From positions 1 to 12,181 of the forward strand of contig USGN01000018.1 in NCBI GenBank assembly GCA_900554255.1: a stretch of DNA of 12,181 bases. The letters are read 5' to 3'. This document shows, in pieces, positions 1 through 9,507 of this stretch. How positions within the stretch are numbered: position 1 is the stretch's first letter; each line of letters begins with the position of its first letter. The notes under the pieces were generated by a model, which was not told where the DNA came from, did no database searches, and worked only from the letters and a program-made list of their open reading frames with translations. The stretch is from an uncultured Collinsella sp. (GTDB taxonomy: Bacteria > Actinomycetota > Coriobacteriia > Coriobacteriales > Coriobacteriaceae). The translations under genes and the position numbers were made by a program.

Positions 1-1
1 G

Positions 2-976
2 AACCTGCAGGTTCTGCTGGCCGGCGGCCACCCCGCCCACTCCCTCACCTTTAACATGTCGCTCGTGGGTGAGTTCGGCGGCACCGGCGCCACGTTCATC
101 GTGCCGCTTCTGCTGATTCTCTTTATGAAGTCCAAGCAGCTCAAAGCCGTCGGTAAGGCCTCGATTGTTCCTGTTGCCTTCGCCGTCAACGAACCGCTGC
201 TCTTTGGCGCGCCGATGATCCTTAACCCCTACATGCTCATCCCCTTTGTTGCCGCCGGCTGCGTCAACGTAAGTGTTGCCAAGTTCTTTATCGACAACGT
301 GGGCATGAACGGCTTCTCCTTCGTGGTGCCTTGGGCTACCCCTGCCCCCATCGGCATCTTCATCACCACGAACTTCCAGCTTATCGCCCTGGTATTTGTC
401 GCGATCATCATCTTGCTGGACGCCATCATCTACCTGCCGTTCTTGAAGGCATACGATAAGCTGCTCTGCGACCAGGAGGCCGAGCGCGCCGCCGAGCTGG
501 GTCTTGAGTCCGATGGTGCTGCCACCATCGCCGCCAACGCCTCTGCGCCCGCTGTCGAGCAGACTACCGTCTCCGTCGAGCCGACCGCCGCTGCCGCCGA
601 CAGCAAGCCTGTCGCCGATCAGCCCGAGCCCGCCTTCGACGCATCCGCTAAGAAGGATGTCGATGGCCTGAAGGTCCTCGTCCTGTGCGCCGGCGCCGGC
701 ACCTCTGCCATGCTCGCCAACGCCATCAAGGAAGGTGCTGCGCAGACCGGAGAGAACATCGCTTCCTCCGCAGGCGCCTATGGCCAGCACACTGCCATCA
801 TGGATCAGTACGACGTTATCGTGCTCGCCCCGCAGGTTCGTAGCTACTACAACGACATGAAGGCCGACACCGATCGCCTGGGCATTAAGCTGCTCGCTCC
901 CCGCGGTAAGGAATATATCGACCTTACTCGCGACCCCGCTGGCGCCATCAAGTGGCTCCGCGAGAACCTCGACTAG
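2..976 (+). CDS. lacE: Lactose-family PTS permease, EIIC-EIIB fusion (5'-truncated by window edge)
   Basis: This is the C-terminal 324 residues of a membrane PTS permease that imports a beta-galactoside and phosphorylates it. The frame is open from base 2, so the true start lies outside the window; the ATG at 56 is internal. The EIIC part contains the family-typical segments HSLTFNMSLVGEFGGTGATF and NEPLLFGAPMILNPYMLIPF and several hydrophobic stretches, the last at about 368-450. An Ala/Pro-rich linker (about 480-655) leads to an EIIB domain with the phosphorylated cysteine in LCAGAGTS (Cys codon 686-688). The EIIB end (APQV, DTDRLGIKL, YIDLTRDP) resembles LacE more than separate cellobiose EIIB proteins. 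LacE proteins are about 570 aa, so roughly 57% is here. The lacG gene follows 75 bp downstream, which supports lactose as substrate. No EIIA is in the window. A cellobiose or other beta-glycoside specificity cannot be fully excluded. Confidence 0.9.
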   Translation, partial: NLQVLLAGGHPAHSLTFNMSLVGEFGGTGATFIVPLLLILFMKSKQLKAVGKASIVPVAFAVNEPLLFGAPMILNPYMLIPFVAAGCVNVSVAKFFIDNVGMNGFSFVVPWATPAPIGIFITTNFQLIALVFVAIIILLDAIIYLPFLKAYDKLLCDQEAERAAELGLESDGAATIAANASAPAVEQTTVSVEPTAAAADSKPVADQPEPAFDASAKKDVDGLKVLVLCAGAGTSAMLANAIKEGAAQTGENIASSAGAYGQHTAIMDQYDVIVLAPQVRSYYNDMKADTDRLGIKLLAPRGKEYIDLTRDPAGAIKWLRENLD

Positions 977-990
977 TTCCTCCCTCTGTT

Positions 991-1017
991 GGTGCCCGGA
1001 TTCCCGGTTCGGGCACC
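991..1017 (+). promoter_or_regulatory. Intercistronic stem-loop between lacE and lacG
   Basis: GGTGCCCG (991-998) pairs perfectly with CGGGCACC (1010-1017) around an 11-nt loop. The following bases are TCTCCCTATTC, not a run of T, so it is not a standard intrinsic terminator. It could tune the lacE:lacG ratio by partial termination, or protect a 3' end after RNA processing. The pairing is seen; the role is inferred. Confidence 0.5.
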
Positions 1018-1051
1018 TCTCCCTATTCGTATCCCACAGAAAGGATGACTC

Positions 1052-2473
1052 ATGACCAACCCCATGCAGTTCCCCGACGGCTTTGTGTTTGGCGGCGCCA
1101 CCGCTGCTTACCAGGTTGAGGGCGAGACCCGTACGCACGGCAAGGGCAAAGTGCCCTGGGACGATTTCCTGGCTGCTCAGGGTCGCTTCTCCCCCGATCC
1201 CGCAAGCGATTTCTACAACAAGTACCCGGTCGATATCGACCTGTGCCAGCGCTTCGGCATCAACGGTATCCGCGTCTCCATCGCTTGGAGCCGCATCTTC
1301 CCCAACGGCACCGGTGAGATTAACCCCGAGGGTGTTGCCTTCTATCACGAGCTTTTTGCCACCTGCAACAAAGCTGGCGTTATCCCCTATGTCACGCTCG
1401 ATCACTTTGATACGCCCGAGGCCTTTTACCAGAACGGCGGCGAGGGCTTCCTGACGCGCACGACGATCGACGCCTTTGTCGAGTACGCCAAGTTCTGCTT
1501 TGCCGAGTTCACCGAGGTCAAGCACTGGTTTACCTTTAACGAGATTCCCGCGACCGCCGAGGGCAGCTTTATCGTCGGCAACTGGCCGCACGGCGAGAAG
1601 TATCGCTTGGACAAGGCCTTCCAGCTCATGCACAACATGATGGTGGCCCACGCCAAGGCTGTCGTCGCCTTCCATGAAGGCGGCTTTGAGGGCGAGATCG
1701 GCATTGTCCAGAACCTGGAGCCCAAGTATCCCCTCGATCCCAACAGTGCTGCCGACTGCGAGGCAGCTCGCATGGCCGATGTCATCAACAACCGCTGGGT
1801 GCTCGACGCCACTTTCCGCGGCCACTATGCAGCCGACACCATGGAAGCCGCAACCAAGCTGGCCCATATCGCCGGCGGCGAGCTCGACGTCCGTGACGAG
1901 GACATCGCCGCGCTGACCGCCGCGCTCCCCTACAACGATTGCCTGGGCGTCAACACCTACAAGTGCCAGTTCCTGCGTGCTGCCGAGGGCGAAAACGACA
2001 TCAACCACAATGGCACCGGCGACAAGGGATCCTCGCGCTGGTTCCTCAAGGGCGTGGGCGAGTCATGCGTGCGCGAAGGCGTACCCACCACCGATTGGGA
2101 CTGGATTATCTATCCCGAGGGCCTGTACGACCTGCTGCTGCGCATTAAGAACGATTACCCCAACTACAAGAAGATCTACATCACCGAGAACGGCATGGGC
2201 TATAAGGACGACTTTGAGGACGGCTTTATCGACGACGCCCCTCGCATCGACTACATGCGTCAGCATCTCGCATGGATCCTCAAGGCAATCGACGGCGGCG
2301 TGAACGTCGACGGCTACTTTGTGTGGTCGCTGCAGGACCAGTTCTCCTGGACCAACGGCTATAACAAGCGCTATGGCCTGTTCTACATCGACTTTGAGAC
2401 CCAGAAGCGCTATCCCAAGGCGAGCGCGTACTGGTACAAGAACGTCTCGGAGACCGGCCTGCTCATGGCCTAG
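1052..2473 (+). CDS. lacG: 6-phospho-beta-galactosidase, GH1 family
   Basis: A cytoplasmic retaining glycosidase of 473 aa that hydrolyses lactose 6-phosphate from the PTS to galactose 6-phosphate and glucose. It matches the staphylococcal and streptococcal LacG type along its whole length: FGGATAAYQVEG near the N-terminus, the acid/base glutamate in TFNEI (E164) and the nucleophile in ITENG (E379). The phosphate-binding loop at 432-441 reads SWTNGYNKRY, giving S432, K439 and Y441. W433 matches the tryptophan known from 6-phospho-beta-galactosidases, where 6-phospho-beta-glucosidases usually carry a small residue, so galactosidase is preferred. The length is normal for the family. The start is fixed by AGAAAGGA at 1038-1045, 6 bp before the ATG. 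It is co-directional with lacE and closed by a terminator at 2496-2545. The galactose 6-phosphate (tagatose pathway) enzymes are not in this window. Confidence 0.93.
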   Translation: MTNPMQFPDGFVFGGATAAYQVEGETRTHGKGKVPWDDFLAAQGRFSPDPASDFYNKYPVDIDLCQRFGINGIRVSIAWSRIFPNGTGEINPEGVAFYHELFATCNKAGVIPYVTLDHFDTPEAFYQNGGEGFLTRTTIDAFVEYAKFCFAEFTEVKHWFTFNEIPATAEGSFIVGNWPHGEKYRLDKAFQLMHNMMVAHAKAVVAFHEGGFEGEIGIVQNLEPKYPLDPNSAADCEAARMADVINNRWVLDATFRGHYAADTMEAATKLAHIAGGELDVRDEDIAALTAALPYNDCLGVNTYKCQFLRAAEGENDINHNGTGDKGSSRWFLKGVGESCVREGVPTTDWDWIIYPEGLYDLLLRIKNDYPNYKKIYITENGMGYKDDFEDGFIDDAPRIDYMRQHLAWILKAIDGGVNVDGYFVWSLQDQFSWTNGYNKRYGLFYIDFETQKRYPKASAYWYKNVSETGLLMA

Positions 2474-2495
2474 TTTCAGCCACATACCCCTTGTC

Positions 2496-2545
2496 GGCCG
2501 CATGTGAGTCCCTCCACGGGATCGCATACGGCCTTTTTGTTTTTT
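2496..2545 (+). terminator. Rho-independent terminator of the lac operon
   Basis: GGCCG (2496-2500) pairs with CGGCC (2529-2533). The stem continues through ATG.GA / TC.CAT and a CC/GG inner helix, with one mismatch and wobbles. It is followed directly by TTTTT G TTTTTT. It begins 22 bp after the lacG stop. Confidence 0.88.
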
Positions 2546-2569
2546 GGTCGGACCTGAGCGGGCCGTTTA

Positions 2570-2624
2570 TCTCGATCTGTAACATCTAGCTGGGATTTTC
2601 GGCCCTAGCTGTTACAGATCAAGA
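2570..2624 (+). repeat. 55-bp inverted-repeat element, copy A1
   Basis: Left arm TCTCGATCTGTAAC (2570-2583), 27-bp centre, right arm GTTACAGATCAAGA (2611-2624), with one arm mismatch. In this copy the centre is also self-complementary (AGCTGGG near CCCTAGCT), so almost the whole unit can fold into one hairpin. Confidence 0.88.
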
Positions 2625-2649
2625 CAAACAGAACGCCCGAGCAGAAATA

Positions 2650-2704
2650 TCTCAATCTGTAACAGTTAGCCATCAAAATCGGGTCTTCGTGTTACAGATT
2701 GAGA
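2650..2704 (+). repeat. 55-bp inverted-repeat element, copy A2
   Basis: Left arm TCTCAATCTGTAAC (2650-2663) and right arm GTTACAGATTGAGA (2691-2704) are perfect inverted copies around a 27-bp centre. The centre is very like that of copy A3, so these two probably arose by recent local duplication. Confidence 0.9.
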
Positions 2705-2729
2705 CATTCGGAACCGTCTCTCAAAAACA

Positions 2730-2784
2730 TCTCAATCTGTAACTGTTAGTCATCGAAATTGGGTCTTACTGTTACAGATTGAGA
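2730..2784 (+). repeat. 55-bp inverted-repeat element, copy A3
   Basis: Perfect 14-bp arms TCTCAATCTGTAAC (2730-2743) and GTTACAGATTGAGA (2771-2784) around a 27-bp centre. The arms extend by further matching bases (ACATCTC before, GAGATGT after). Confidence 0.9.
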
Positions 2785-2801
2785 TGTTTGAAGTGGTGAG
2801 T

Positions 2802-2855
2802 TTACAGGTCGAACTTGGGGCCCTTGTCGTTGTCCTTGAGGTCGGCGGTGTCCAC
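2802..2855 (-). pseudogene. Probable leftover 3' end of a protein gene (C-terminal tail only)
   Basis: Read on the minus strand from 2855, the sequence encodes VDTADLKDNDKGPKFDL followed by TAA (2804-2802). Nearly every codon ends in G or C and is one preferred by the neighbouring genes (GCC, GAC, CTC, AAG, AAC, GGC, TTC, CTG), and the peptide is charged like a soluble protein tail. The frame stays open upstream to about 2935 but loses this codon character before roughly 2880. It has no convincing start or ribosome site. I read it as the remnant of a deleted gene. A very short real gene or chance are alternatives. The parent protein is not recognised. Confidence 0.35.
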
Positions 2856-2859
2856 TCGT

Positions 2860-2962
2860 AGGGCGTGCGTTACGCGATTGTTTCGAAACGGGCGGGAAAC
2901 ACAATGGGCCGGTGATGCTTCTAGTATGCCTATTCAACTGACTGTCTAACACCAAGGGGAGG
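2860..2962 (+). promoter_or_regulatory. Leader and likely promoter region of gltBD
   Basis: The region contains a perfect 10-bp palindrome GTTTCGAAAC (2880-2889), a possible -10 box TAGTAT (2922-2927) without a good -35 at 17 bp, and a strong Shine-Dalgarno AAGGGGAGG (2954-2962) 6 bp before the gltB ATG. Since the lac terminator lies upstream, a glt promoter must be between 2546 and 2968, but its exact position is not shown by the sequence. Confidence 0.35.
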
Positions 2963-2968
2963 ATCGCG

Positions 2969-5900
2969 ATGCAGGCAGATTCCGCTCAGCAGCAGGGCCT
3001 TTATCGCCCCGAATTCGACCACGATGCATGTGGCATCGGTGCGCTTGCCGATATCAACGGTGAGCGCCATCACCAGATTCTGGACGACGCACTGTCCATT
3101 CTGGTCAACTTGGAGCACCGCGGCGGCACCGGACTCGAGAAGAACACCGGCGACGGCGCCGGAATCCTGTTCCAGGTTCCGCATCACTTTTTCCGTAAAG
3201 AGGCCCAAAAGTGCGGCCAGATTCTGCCGGCAGAGGGCGACTATGGTGTGGCCATGCTGTTCTTCCCGCAGGACGACAAGGGCGTAGAGGATGCCCGTCG
3301 CGTGTTTGAGGAGGGCTGCGCCGAGGTTGGGGTGCCGCTGCTCTTTTGGCGCGAGGTTCCGGTCGACCCGCACGACCTGGGCGAGACGGCCCGCGCCTGC
3401 ATGCCTACCATCCTGCAGGCCTTTCTGGGCCGTCCGGACGACACGCCCGCCGGCGATGCCTTTGAGCGTCGCCTGTACGTGTGCCGCCGCACCATCGAGA
3501 AGAAGGCCGACGCCGAGTTTGCCCTGCGCGACAAGATCTTCTATGTGTGCTCCATGAGCTCGCGCACTATCGTGTACAAGGGCATGCTCGTCGCCACGCA
3601 GATGCGCCGCTTCTTCATCGATCTCAACGACGCCGCCGTCAAAACGGCCGTGGCGCTCGTTCACTCGCGCTACTCCACCAACACCACGCCCAGCTGGGAG
3701 CGTGCGCACCCCAACCGTTTTATCATCCACAACGGCGAGATCAACACCCTCAAGGGCAACGTCAACTGGATCCGCGCCCGCGAGCCCAACCTGTACAGCC
3801 CCGTGCTGCAGCACGATCTTGAGCGCGTGATGCCCATCATCAACCGCGAGGGCTCCGACTCCGCGATTCTGGATAACGTGCTCGAGTTCCTGGTCATGAA
3901 CGGTCGCCCGCTTACGCGTGCCGCGTCCATGTTGCTGCCCGAGCCGTGGGACCACAACGACAGCCTGAGTGAGGAGCGCCGCGCCTACGACGCTTACCAG
4001 TCCATGCTCATGGAGCCGTGGGATGGCCCGGCGGCCATCGCCTTTACCGACGGTCGCACGCTGGGCGCCGCCCTCGACCGTAACGGCCTGCGTCCCGCCC
4101 GCTACTATGTGACGCGCGACGGTCGCTTTATGCTGGCAAGCGAGGTGGGCACCATCGAGGTGAGCCCCGAGAACATCCTGACGAGCGGCTGTCTAGGGCC
4201 GGGCCAGATGCTCGAGGTCGACTTTGCCCGCGGCCGCGTGATCTACAACGACGAGCTGCGCGCCCGTTACGCCAAGGAAAAGCCCTACCGTGATTGGATT
4301 GCCGAGGAGACGCTGACCGTCGGCGCGCTCGATAGGCCTGCTGCGGCAACGCCCGCCGAGGACGCCGAGGTGCCCGCCGCCGTGCGCATGGCTAAGCTCG
4401 GGTATCATTGGGATGATGTTGACGAGGTCGTGCGTCCCATGGCCCAGCAGGGCAAGGCCCCGCTCGCCTCGATGGGTATCGATGCGCCGCTGGCCTGCCT
4501 GTCCAAGAAGACACGATCCTTCTACGATTATTTCTATCAGCTGTTCGCCCAGGTCACGAATCCGCCGATCGATGCCCTGCGCGAGCACATGGTCACCTCG
4601 ACCACGCTCTACCTGGGCAACCACGGCAACTTGCTCGAGGACTCCCGTACGGCCTGCCAGCTGGTTCGCTTGGAGCGCCCGTTGCTCAACGAGGAGGAGT
4701 TCGAGCGTATCTGCGTCATCGACCGCGTGGGCTTTAAGACCTGCCGTTTCCGTGCCGTCTACCGCCGCGATGCCGGCGAGGGCGCGCTGCAGGCTGCGCT
4801 CAAGCAGCTTGCAGAGGACGTTGAGGCTGCGGTCCGCGACGGCGTGAACATCGTGGTGCTGAGCGACCGTGCCGCTGCGGGCGAGGTACCCGTGCCGTCG
4901 CTGCTCGCCGTGGGCTGCGTGCACAACCATCTGATCCGTGCCGGCGTGCGCACCTTTGCCGATATCGTGGTGGAGTGCGGCGATGCCGTGTCTCCGCACG
5001 ACTTTGCGGCGCTGGTGGGCTACTCCGCAAGCGGCATCTACCCGTACAACGCGCATGCGTGCATCCGCAATCTGGCGGCACGCGGCGACCTGGACGTGAC
5101 GGCCGAGCAGGGCATCGCCAATTACAACAAGGCCGCGACGGCGGGCATCGTCTCCATCATGTCCAAGATGGGCATCTCCACGGTGCAGAGCTACCATTCG
5201 GCGCAGATCTTCGAGGCCGTGGGCTTTACGCCGGAGTTCGTCAACGCGTACTTCGCTGGCACGGTGAGCCGTGTGGGCGGTATGGGTGTCGAGGACGTCG
5301 AACGCGAGCAAAATGAGCGCTATGACGCCGCGCTCGCTATCCTTAAGAGCCCGGCTCCCGATCAGCTGCCCACGTTGGGCCTGACCAAGTGGCGCCCGCT
5401 CGGCGGCGAGGATCACCTCATCGATCCGCAGACTGTCTACTTGCTGCAGACCGCCTGCCGTGAGGACAGCTACGACACCTTTAAGGAGTACAGCGCCCGC
5501 CTGCACCGCACCGGCCGTGCCGTGCGCCTGTGCGACCTGCTGGACTTTGATGCCAGCGGCCGCACTCCGGTGGCACTCGACGAGGTCGAGCCCGCGCTCA
5601 ACATCGTCCGCCGCTTTAACACCGGCGCCATGTCGTATGGCTCCATTAGCAAAGAGGCACACGAGTGCATGGCCATCGCCATGAACCGCCTGCACGGTCG
5701 TTCCAACTCGGGCGAGGGCGGCGAGGACCCGCACCGCGAGACCCCGCTGGCCAACGGCGAGTCCAAGAACTCCGCGATCAAGCAGGTAGCAAGCGCACGC
5801 TTTGGCGTGACGAGCCGCTACCTGTGCAGTGCCTTTGAGATTCAGATCAAGATGGCCCAGGGCGCCAAGCCCGGCGAGGGTGGCCACCTGCCCGGCAAGA

Positions 5901-7666
5901 AGGTCTACCCCTGGATCGCCGAGGTCCGTCAGTCCACGCCCGGCATCGGCCTGATCTCGCCTCCGCCGCACCACGACATCTACTCCATCGAGGACCTGGC
6001 AGAGCTGATCTTTGACCTTAAGAATGCCAACCCCGGCGCGCGCGTGTCGGTCAAGCTGGTCAGCGAGGCCGGCGTCGGCACCATCGCCACTGGTGTTGCC
6101 AAGGGCGCTGCCGACAAGATTTTGATCAGCGGCCACAACGGCGGCTCGGGTGCCGCTGCTCGCGATTCCATTTGGCACGCCGGTCTGCCGCTGGAGCTCG
6201 GTCTTGCCGAGGCCCAGCAGACGCTGCTGCAAAACGGCCTGCGCTCGCGCGTGGTGCTCGAGGCCGACGGCAAGCTCATGGACGGCACCGATGTTGCCGT
6301 CGCCTGCTTGCTGGGCGCCGAGGAGTTTGGCTTTGCGACCATGCCGCTCATCTCCATGGGCTGCCTCATGCAGCGCGACTGCCAGCAGGATACCTGCCCG
6401 GCCGGCATCGCTACGCAAAACTGCCGCCTACGTCGCGGCTTCCGCGGCAAGCCCGAGCACGTTGAGCACTTTATGCTCTTTGTTGCCGAGCAACTGCGCG
6501 AGGTCATGGCGAGCCTGGGCTTCCGCACCGTCGACGAGATGGTCGGCCATCCCGAGTGCTTGCGCCAGATCGAGGTGCCGGGCAACCGCAAGGCCAACCT
6601 GCTCGACCTGTCGCCCGTGCTGGTGAGCGCGACCTGCGAGTTCGGTGCCCATATCCCGGGTGCCGACGGTCGTCACTTCCTGCCGCAGATGGCCGCGGAC
6701 AGCGAGCTCGACAAGACGCTCGACTCCACGTTGTTTGTGCCCTATACGGCCGATGCCCGTGCGCACCTGCGTCCGATTCGCTTCCGCGCCGATATCGCCA
6801 ACGTCAACCGCTGCGTGGGCACCATCTTGGGCAACGCGGTGACCAAGGCGCATCCCGAGGGCCTGCCCGCCGGCTCCATCACCATCGATTGCGATGGTTC
6901 GGCCGGTCAGAGCTTTGGCGCCTTCCTGCCGCGCGGCATTACGCTCAACGTGTGCGGCGACGCCAACGACTACTTTGGCAAGGGCCTTTCGGGCGGCGAG
7001 GTGTCGGTGCGCCCCAACCCGCATGCGACCTACAAGTTCGATGAGAACATCATCGTGGGCAACGTTGCGTTCTTTGGCGCCACGAGCGGCCGCGGCTTCA
7101 TTAACGGCCTGGCAGGCCAGCGCTTTGGCGTACGCAACTCCGGTGCCACGGTGGTGGTCGAGGGCTGCGGCAACCATGGCTGCGAGTACATGACGGGTGG
7201 TCTGGCACTCATCCTGGGCGAGGTCGGGCAGAACTTCGCCGCCGGCATGACGGGTGGCGTGGCCTATGTCTTTGACCAGTACGGCACGCTCGATGCCCGT
7301 GTGAACCACGAGAGCGTCGAGCTTAAAGCCCCGACGGCCGGCGAGCTGGCGCAGATTCGCGAGCTCATTCAGGAGCACGTGGACGCGACGCAGAGCCCGC
7401 GCGGCATTAAGCTGCTCTACAGCTTTGAGACGATGAGCAAGCACTTTGTGAAGGTCATTCCGACCGAGTACGAGCGCGTGCTGGCGATTGTCGCCGCCGC
7501 CGAGGCCGTCGGCAAGACGCATGCGCAGGCCGAGGAGCTGGCGTTTGACATTGTGACCGGTCGCGCGAGTGACGCGGATGTTGCTCGCTTCGATGTTGCG
7601 GGCGGTGCTGCGGGTGCTGCGTCCGTGGCTGCCGGCTCTGTTGCTTCGACCAAGAAGGAGGCGTAA
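2969..7666 (+). CDS. gltB: Glutamate synthase, large (alpha) subunit
   Basis: The large subunit of GOGAT converts glutamine plus 2-oxoglutarate to two glutamates with electrons from GltD. At 1565 aa it is slightly longer than usual (about 1480-1530). Domains in order: a class II glutamine amidotransferase, whose catalytic Cys21 in HDACGIGA should become the N-terminus after removal of a 20-residue propeptide and which ends near DRNGLRPARYYV (about 368-380); a central domain from about 490 to 790 (ASMGIDAPLACLSKKTR, YLGNHGNLLE); an FMN-binding synthase barrel from about 845 to 1215 (GAMSYGSISKEAHE, KPGEGGHLPGKKV); the 3Fe-4S cysteines C1132, C1138 and C1143 spaced C-x5-C-x4-C; and a GXGXG beta-helix domain from about 1275 to 1500. 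The last 25 residues form an Ala/Gly-rich tail that looks dispensable. The start is fixed by AAGGGGAGG at 2954-2962. gltD follows after 5 bp. Confidence 0.97.
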   Translation: MQADSAQQQGLYRPEFDHDACGIGALADINGERHHQILDDALSILVNLEHRGGTGLEKNTGDGAGILFQVPHHFFRKEAQKCGQILPAEGDYGVAMLFFPQDDKGVEDARRVFEEGCAEVGVPLLFWREVPVDPHDLGETARACMPTILQAFLGRPDDTPAGDAFERRLYVCRRTIEKKADAEFALRDKIFYVCSMSSRTIVYKGMLVATQMRRFFIDLNDAAVKTAVALVHSRYSTNTTPSWERAHPNRFIIHNGEINTLKGNVNWIRAREPNLYSPVLQHDLERVMPIINREGSDSAILDNVLEFLVMNGRPLTRAASMLLPEPWDHNDSLSEERRAYDAYQSMLMEPWDGPAAIAFTDGRTLGAALDRNGLRPARYYVTRDGRFMLASEVGTIEVSPENILTSGCLGPGQMLEVDFARGRVIYNDELRARYAKEKPYRDWIAEETLTVGALDRPAAATPAEDAEVPAAVRMAKLGYHWDDVDEVVRPMAQQGKAPLASMGIDAPLACLSKKTRSFYDYFYQLFAQVTNPPIDALREHMVTSTTLYLGNHGNLLEDSRTACQLVRLERPLLNEEEFERICVIDRVGFKTCRFRAVYRRDAGEGALQAALKQLAEDVEAAVRDGVNIVVLSDRAAAGEVPVPSLLAVGCVHNHLIRAGVRTFADIVVECGDAVSPHDFAALVGYSASGIYPYNAHACIRNLAARGDLDVTAEQGIANYNKAATAGIVSIMSKMGISTVQSYHSAQIFEAVGFTPEFVNAYFAGTVSRVGGMGVEDVEREQNERYDAALAILKSPAPDQLPTLGLTKWRPLGGEDHLIDPQTVYLLQTACREDSYDTFKEYSARLHRTGRAVRLCDLLDFDASGRTPVALDEVEPALNIVRRFNTGAMSYGSISKEAHECMAIAMNRLHGRSNSGEGGEDPHRETPLANGESKNSAIKQVASARFGVTSRYLCSAFEIQIKMAQGAKPGEGGHLPGKKVYPWIAEVRQSTPGIGLISPPPHHDIYSIEDLAELIFDLKNANPGARVSVKLVSEAGVGTIATGVAKGAADKILISGHNGGSGAAARDSIWHAGLPLELGLAEAQQTLLQNGLRSRVVLEADGKLMDGTDVAVACLLGAEEFGFATMPLISMGCLMQRDCQQDTCPAGIATQNCRLRRGFRGKPEHVEHFMLFVAEQLREVMASLGFRTVDEMVGHPECLRQIEVPGNRKANLLDLSPVLVSATCEFGAHIPGADGRHFLPQMAADSELDKTLDSTLFVPYTADARAHLRPIRFRADIANVNRCVGTILGNAVTKAHPEGLPAGSITIDCDGSAGQSFGAFLPRGITLNVCGDANDYFGKGLSGGEVSVRPNPHATYKFDENIIVGNVAFFGATSGRGFINGLAGQRFGVRNSGATVVVEGCGNHGCEYMTGGLALILGEVGQNFAAGMTGGVAYVFDQYGTLDARVNHESVELKAPTAGELAQIRELIQEHVDATQSPRGIKLLYSFETMSKHFVKVIPTEYERVLAIVAAAEAVGKTHAQAEELAFDIVTGRASDADVARFDVAGGAAGAASVAAGSVASTKKEA

Positions 7667-7671
7667 GTGCC

Positions 7672-9153
<1,482 letters not shown>

Positions 9154-9170
9154 AGTAGTCATTTAAGAAC

Positions 9171-9219
9171 GTCCCCAATGACTAGTCATTTTTTTGTCTA
9201 GTCGTTGGGGACATTTTTT
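9171..9219 (+). terminator. Strong rho-independent terminator after gltD
   Basis: GTCCCCAATGACTAG (9171-9185) pairs with CTAGTCGTTGGGGAC (9198-9212) over 15 bp with a single G-U wobble, around a 12-nt T-rich loop, then A and TTTTTT. It begins 17 bp after the gltD stop. The nonamer TAGTCATTT occurs at 9157 and again at 9183, partly inside the stem. Confidence 0.9.
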
Positions 9220-9495
9220 GCGAGCGATTTGCCCGTTTGTCGACGCGCGAGTGTCCATTCGGCGTCTTCTTGAGCTGTGGCGCTCTGCTGTTTCTGTGAT
9301 GGCCGGGGGCGCTTGGCTCAAAAGGACGGGTTTGCCGTCTATGTTTACCTGCGGTTTTGTTGCGGTGCGCATTTTCGGTCAAGCTTTTCGTCAAGTGTTT
9401 GGTCAGCATCTGGTTTGCAGCCGGAGGCCTATTTTGCCCGCGCTGGTCGTGGCTGCCCACCCTCCCCGTAAGCTCAAATTGAGGTCCATCAGTTT
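9220..9495. other. Intergenic stretch without a supportable gene
   Basis: No convincing gene is seen on either strand. A + frame from 9194 to 9511 starts inside the terminator hairpin, has no ribosome site and has an unlikely composition. The only local structure I noticed is three imperfect direct copies of TTTTCGGTCAAG-like sequence at 9372-9383, 9385-9395 and 9397-9406. A promoter for the next gene is expected here, but no clear -35/-10 pair stands out. Confidence 0.5.
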
Positions 9496-9507
9496 GAGGA
9501 GGATGCC

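Larger units (their letters stand above)
2570..2784 (+). repeat. Array A: three 55-bp inverted-repeat elements at 80-bp intervals
   Basis: Three elements start at 2570, 2650 and 2730, exactly 80 bp apart, separated by 25-bp spacers that do not resemble each other. All three face the same way. The array lies between the lac terminator and the glt leader, where insertions would do little harm. The units are listed separately. Confidence 0.9.

Noticed and set aside
1..14. Perfect 14-bp palindrome GAACCTGCAGGTTC at the window start
   Set aside because: It is inside the lacE reading frame (N-L-Q-V) and is not repeated; probably chance.
2570..2784. Repeat elements as ordinary intrinsic terminators
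   Set aside because: None is followed by a T-run, and array A lies behind a clear separate terminator at 2496-2545.
2746..2955. 69-codon minus-strand frame across repeat A3 and the glt leader
   Set aside because: It merely reads through the repeat in a different frame from the coding-like tail at 2802-2855 and has no start signals.
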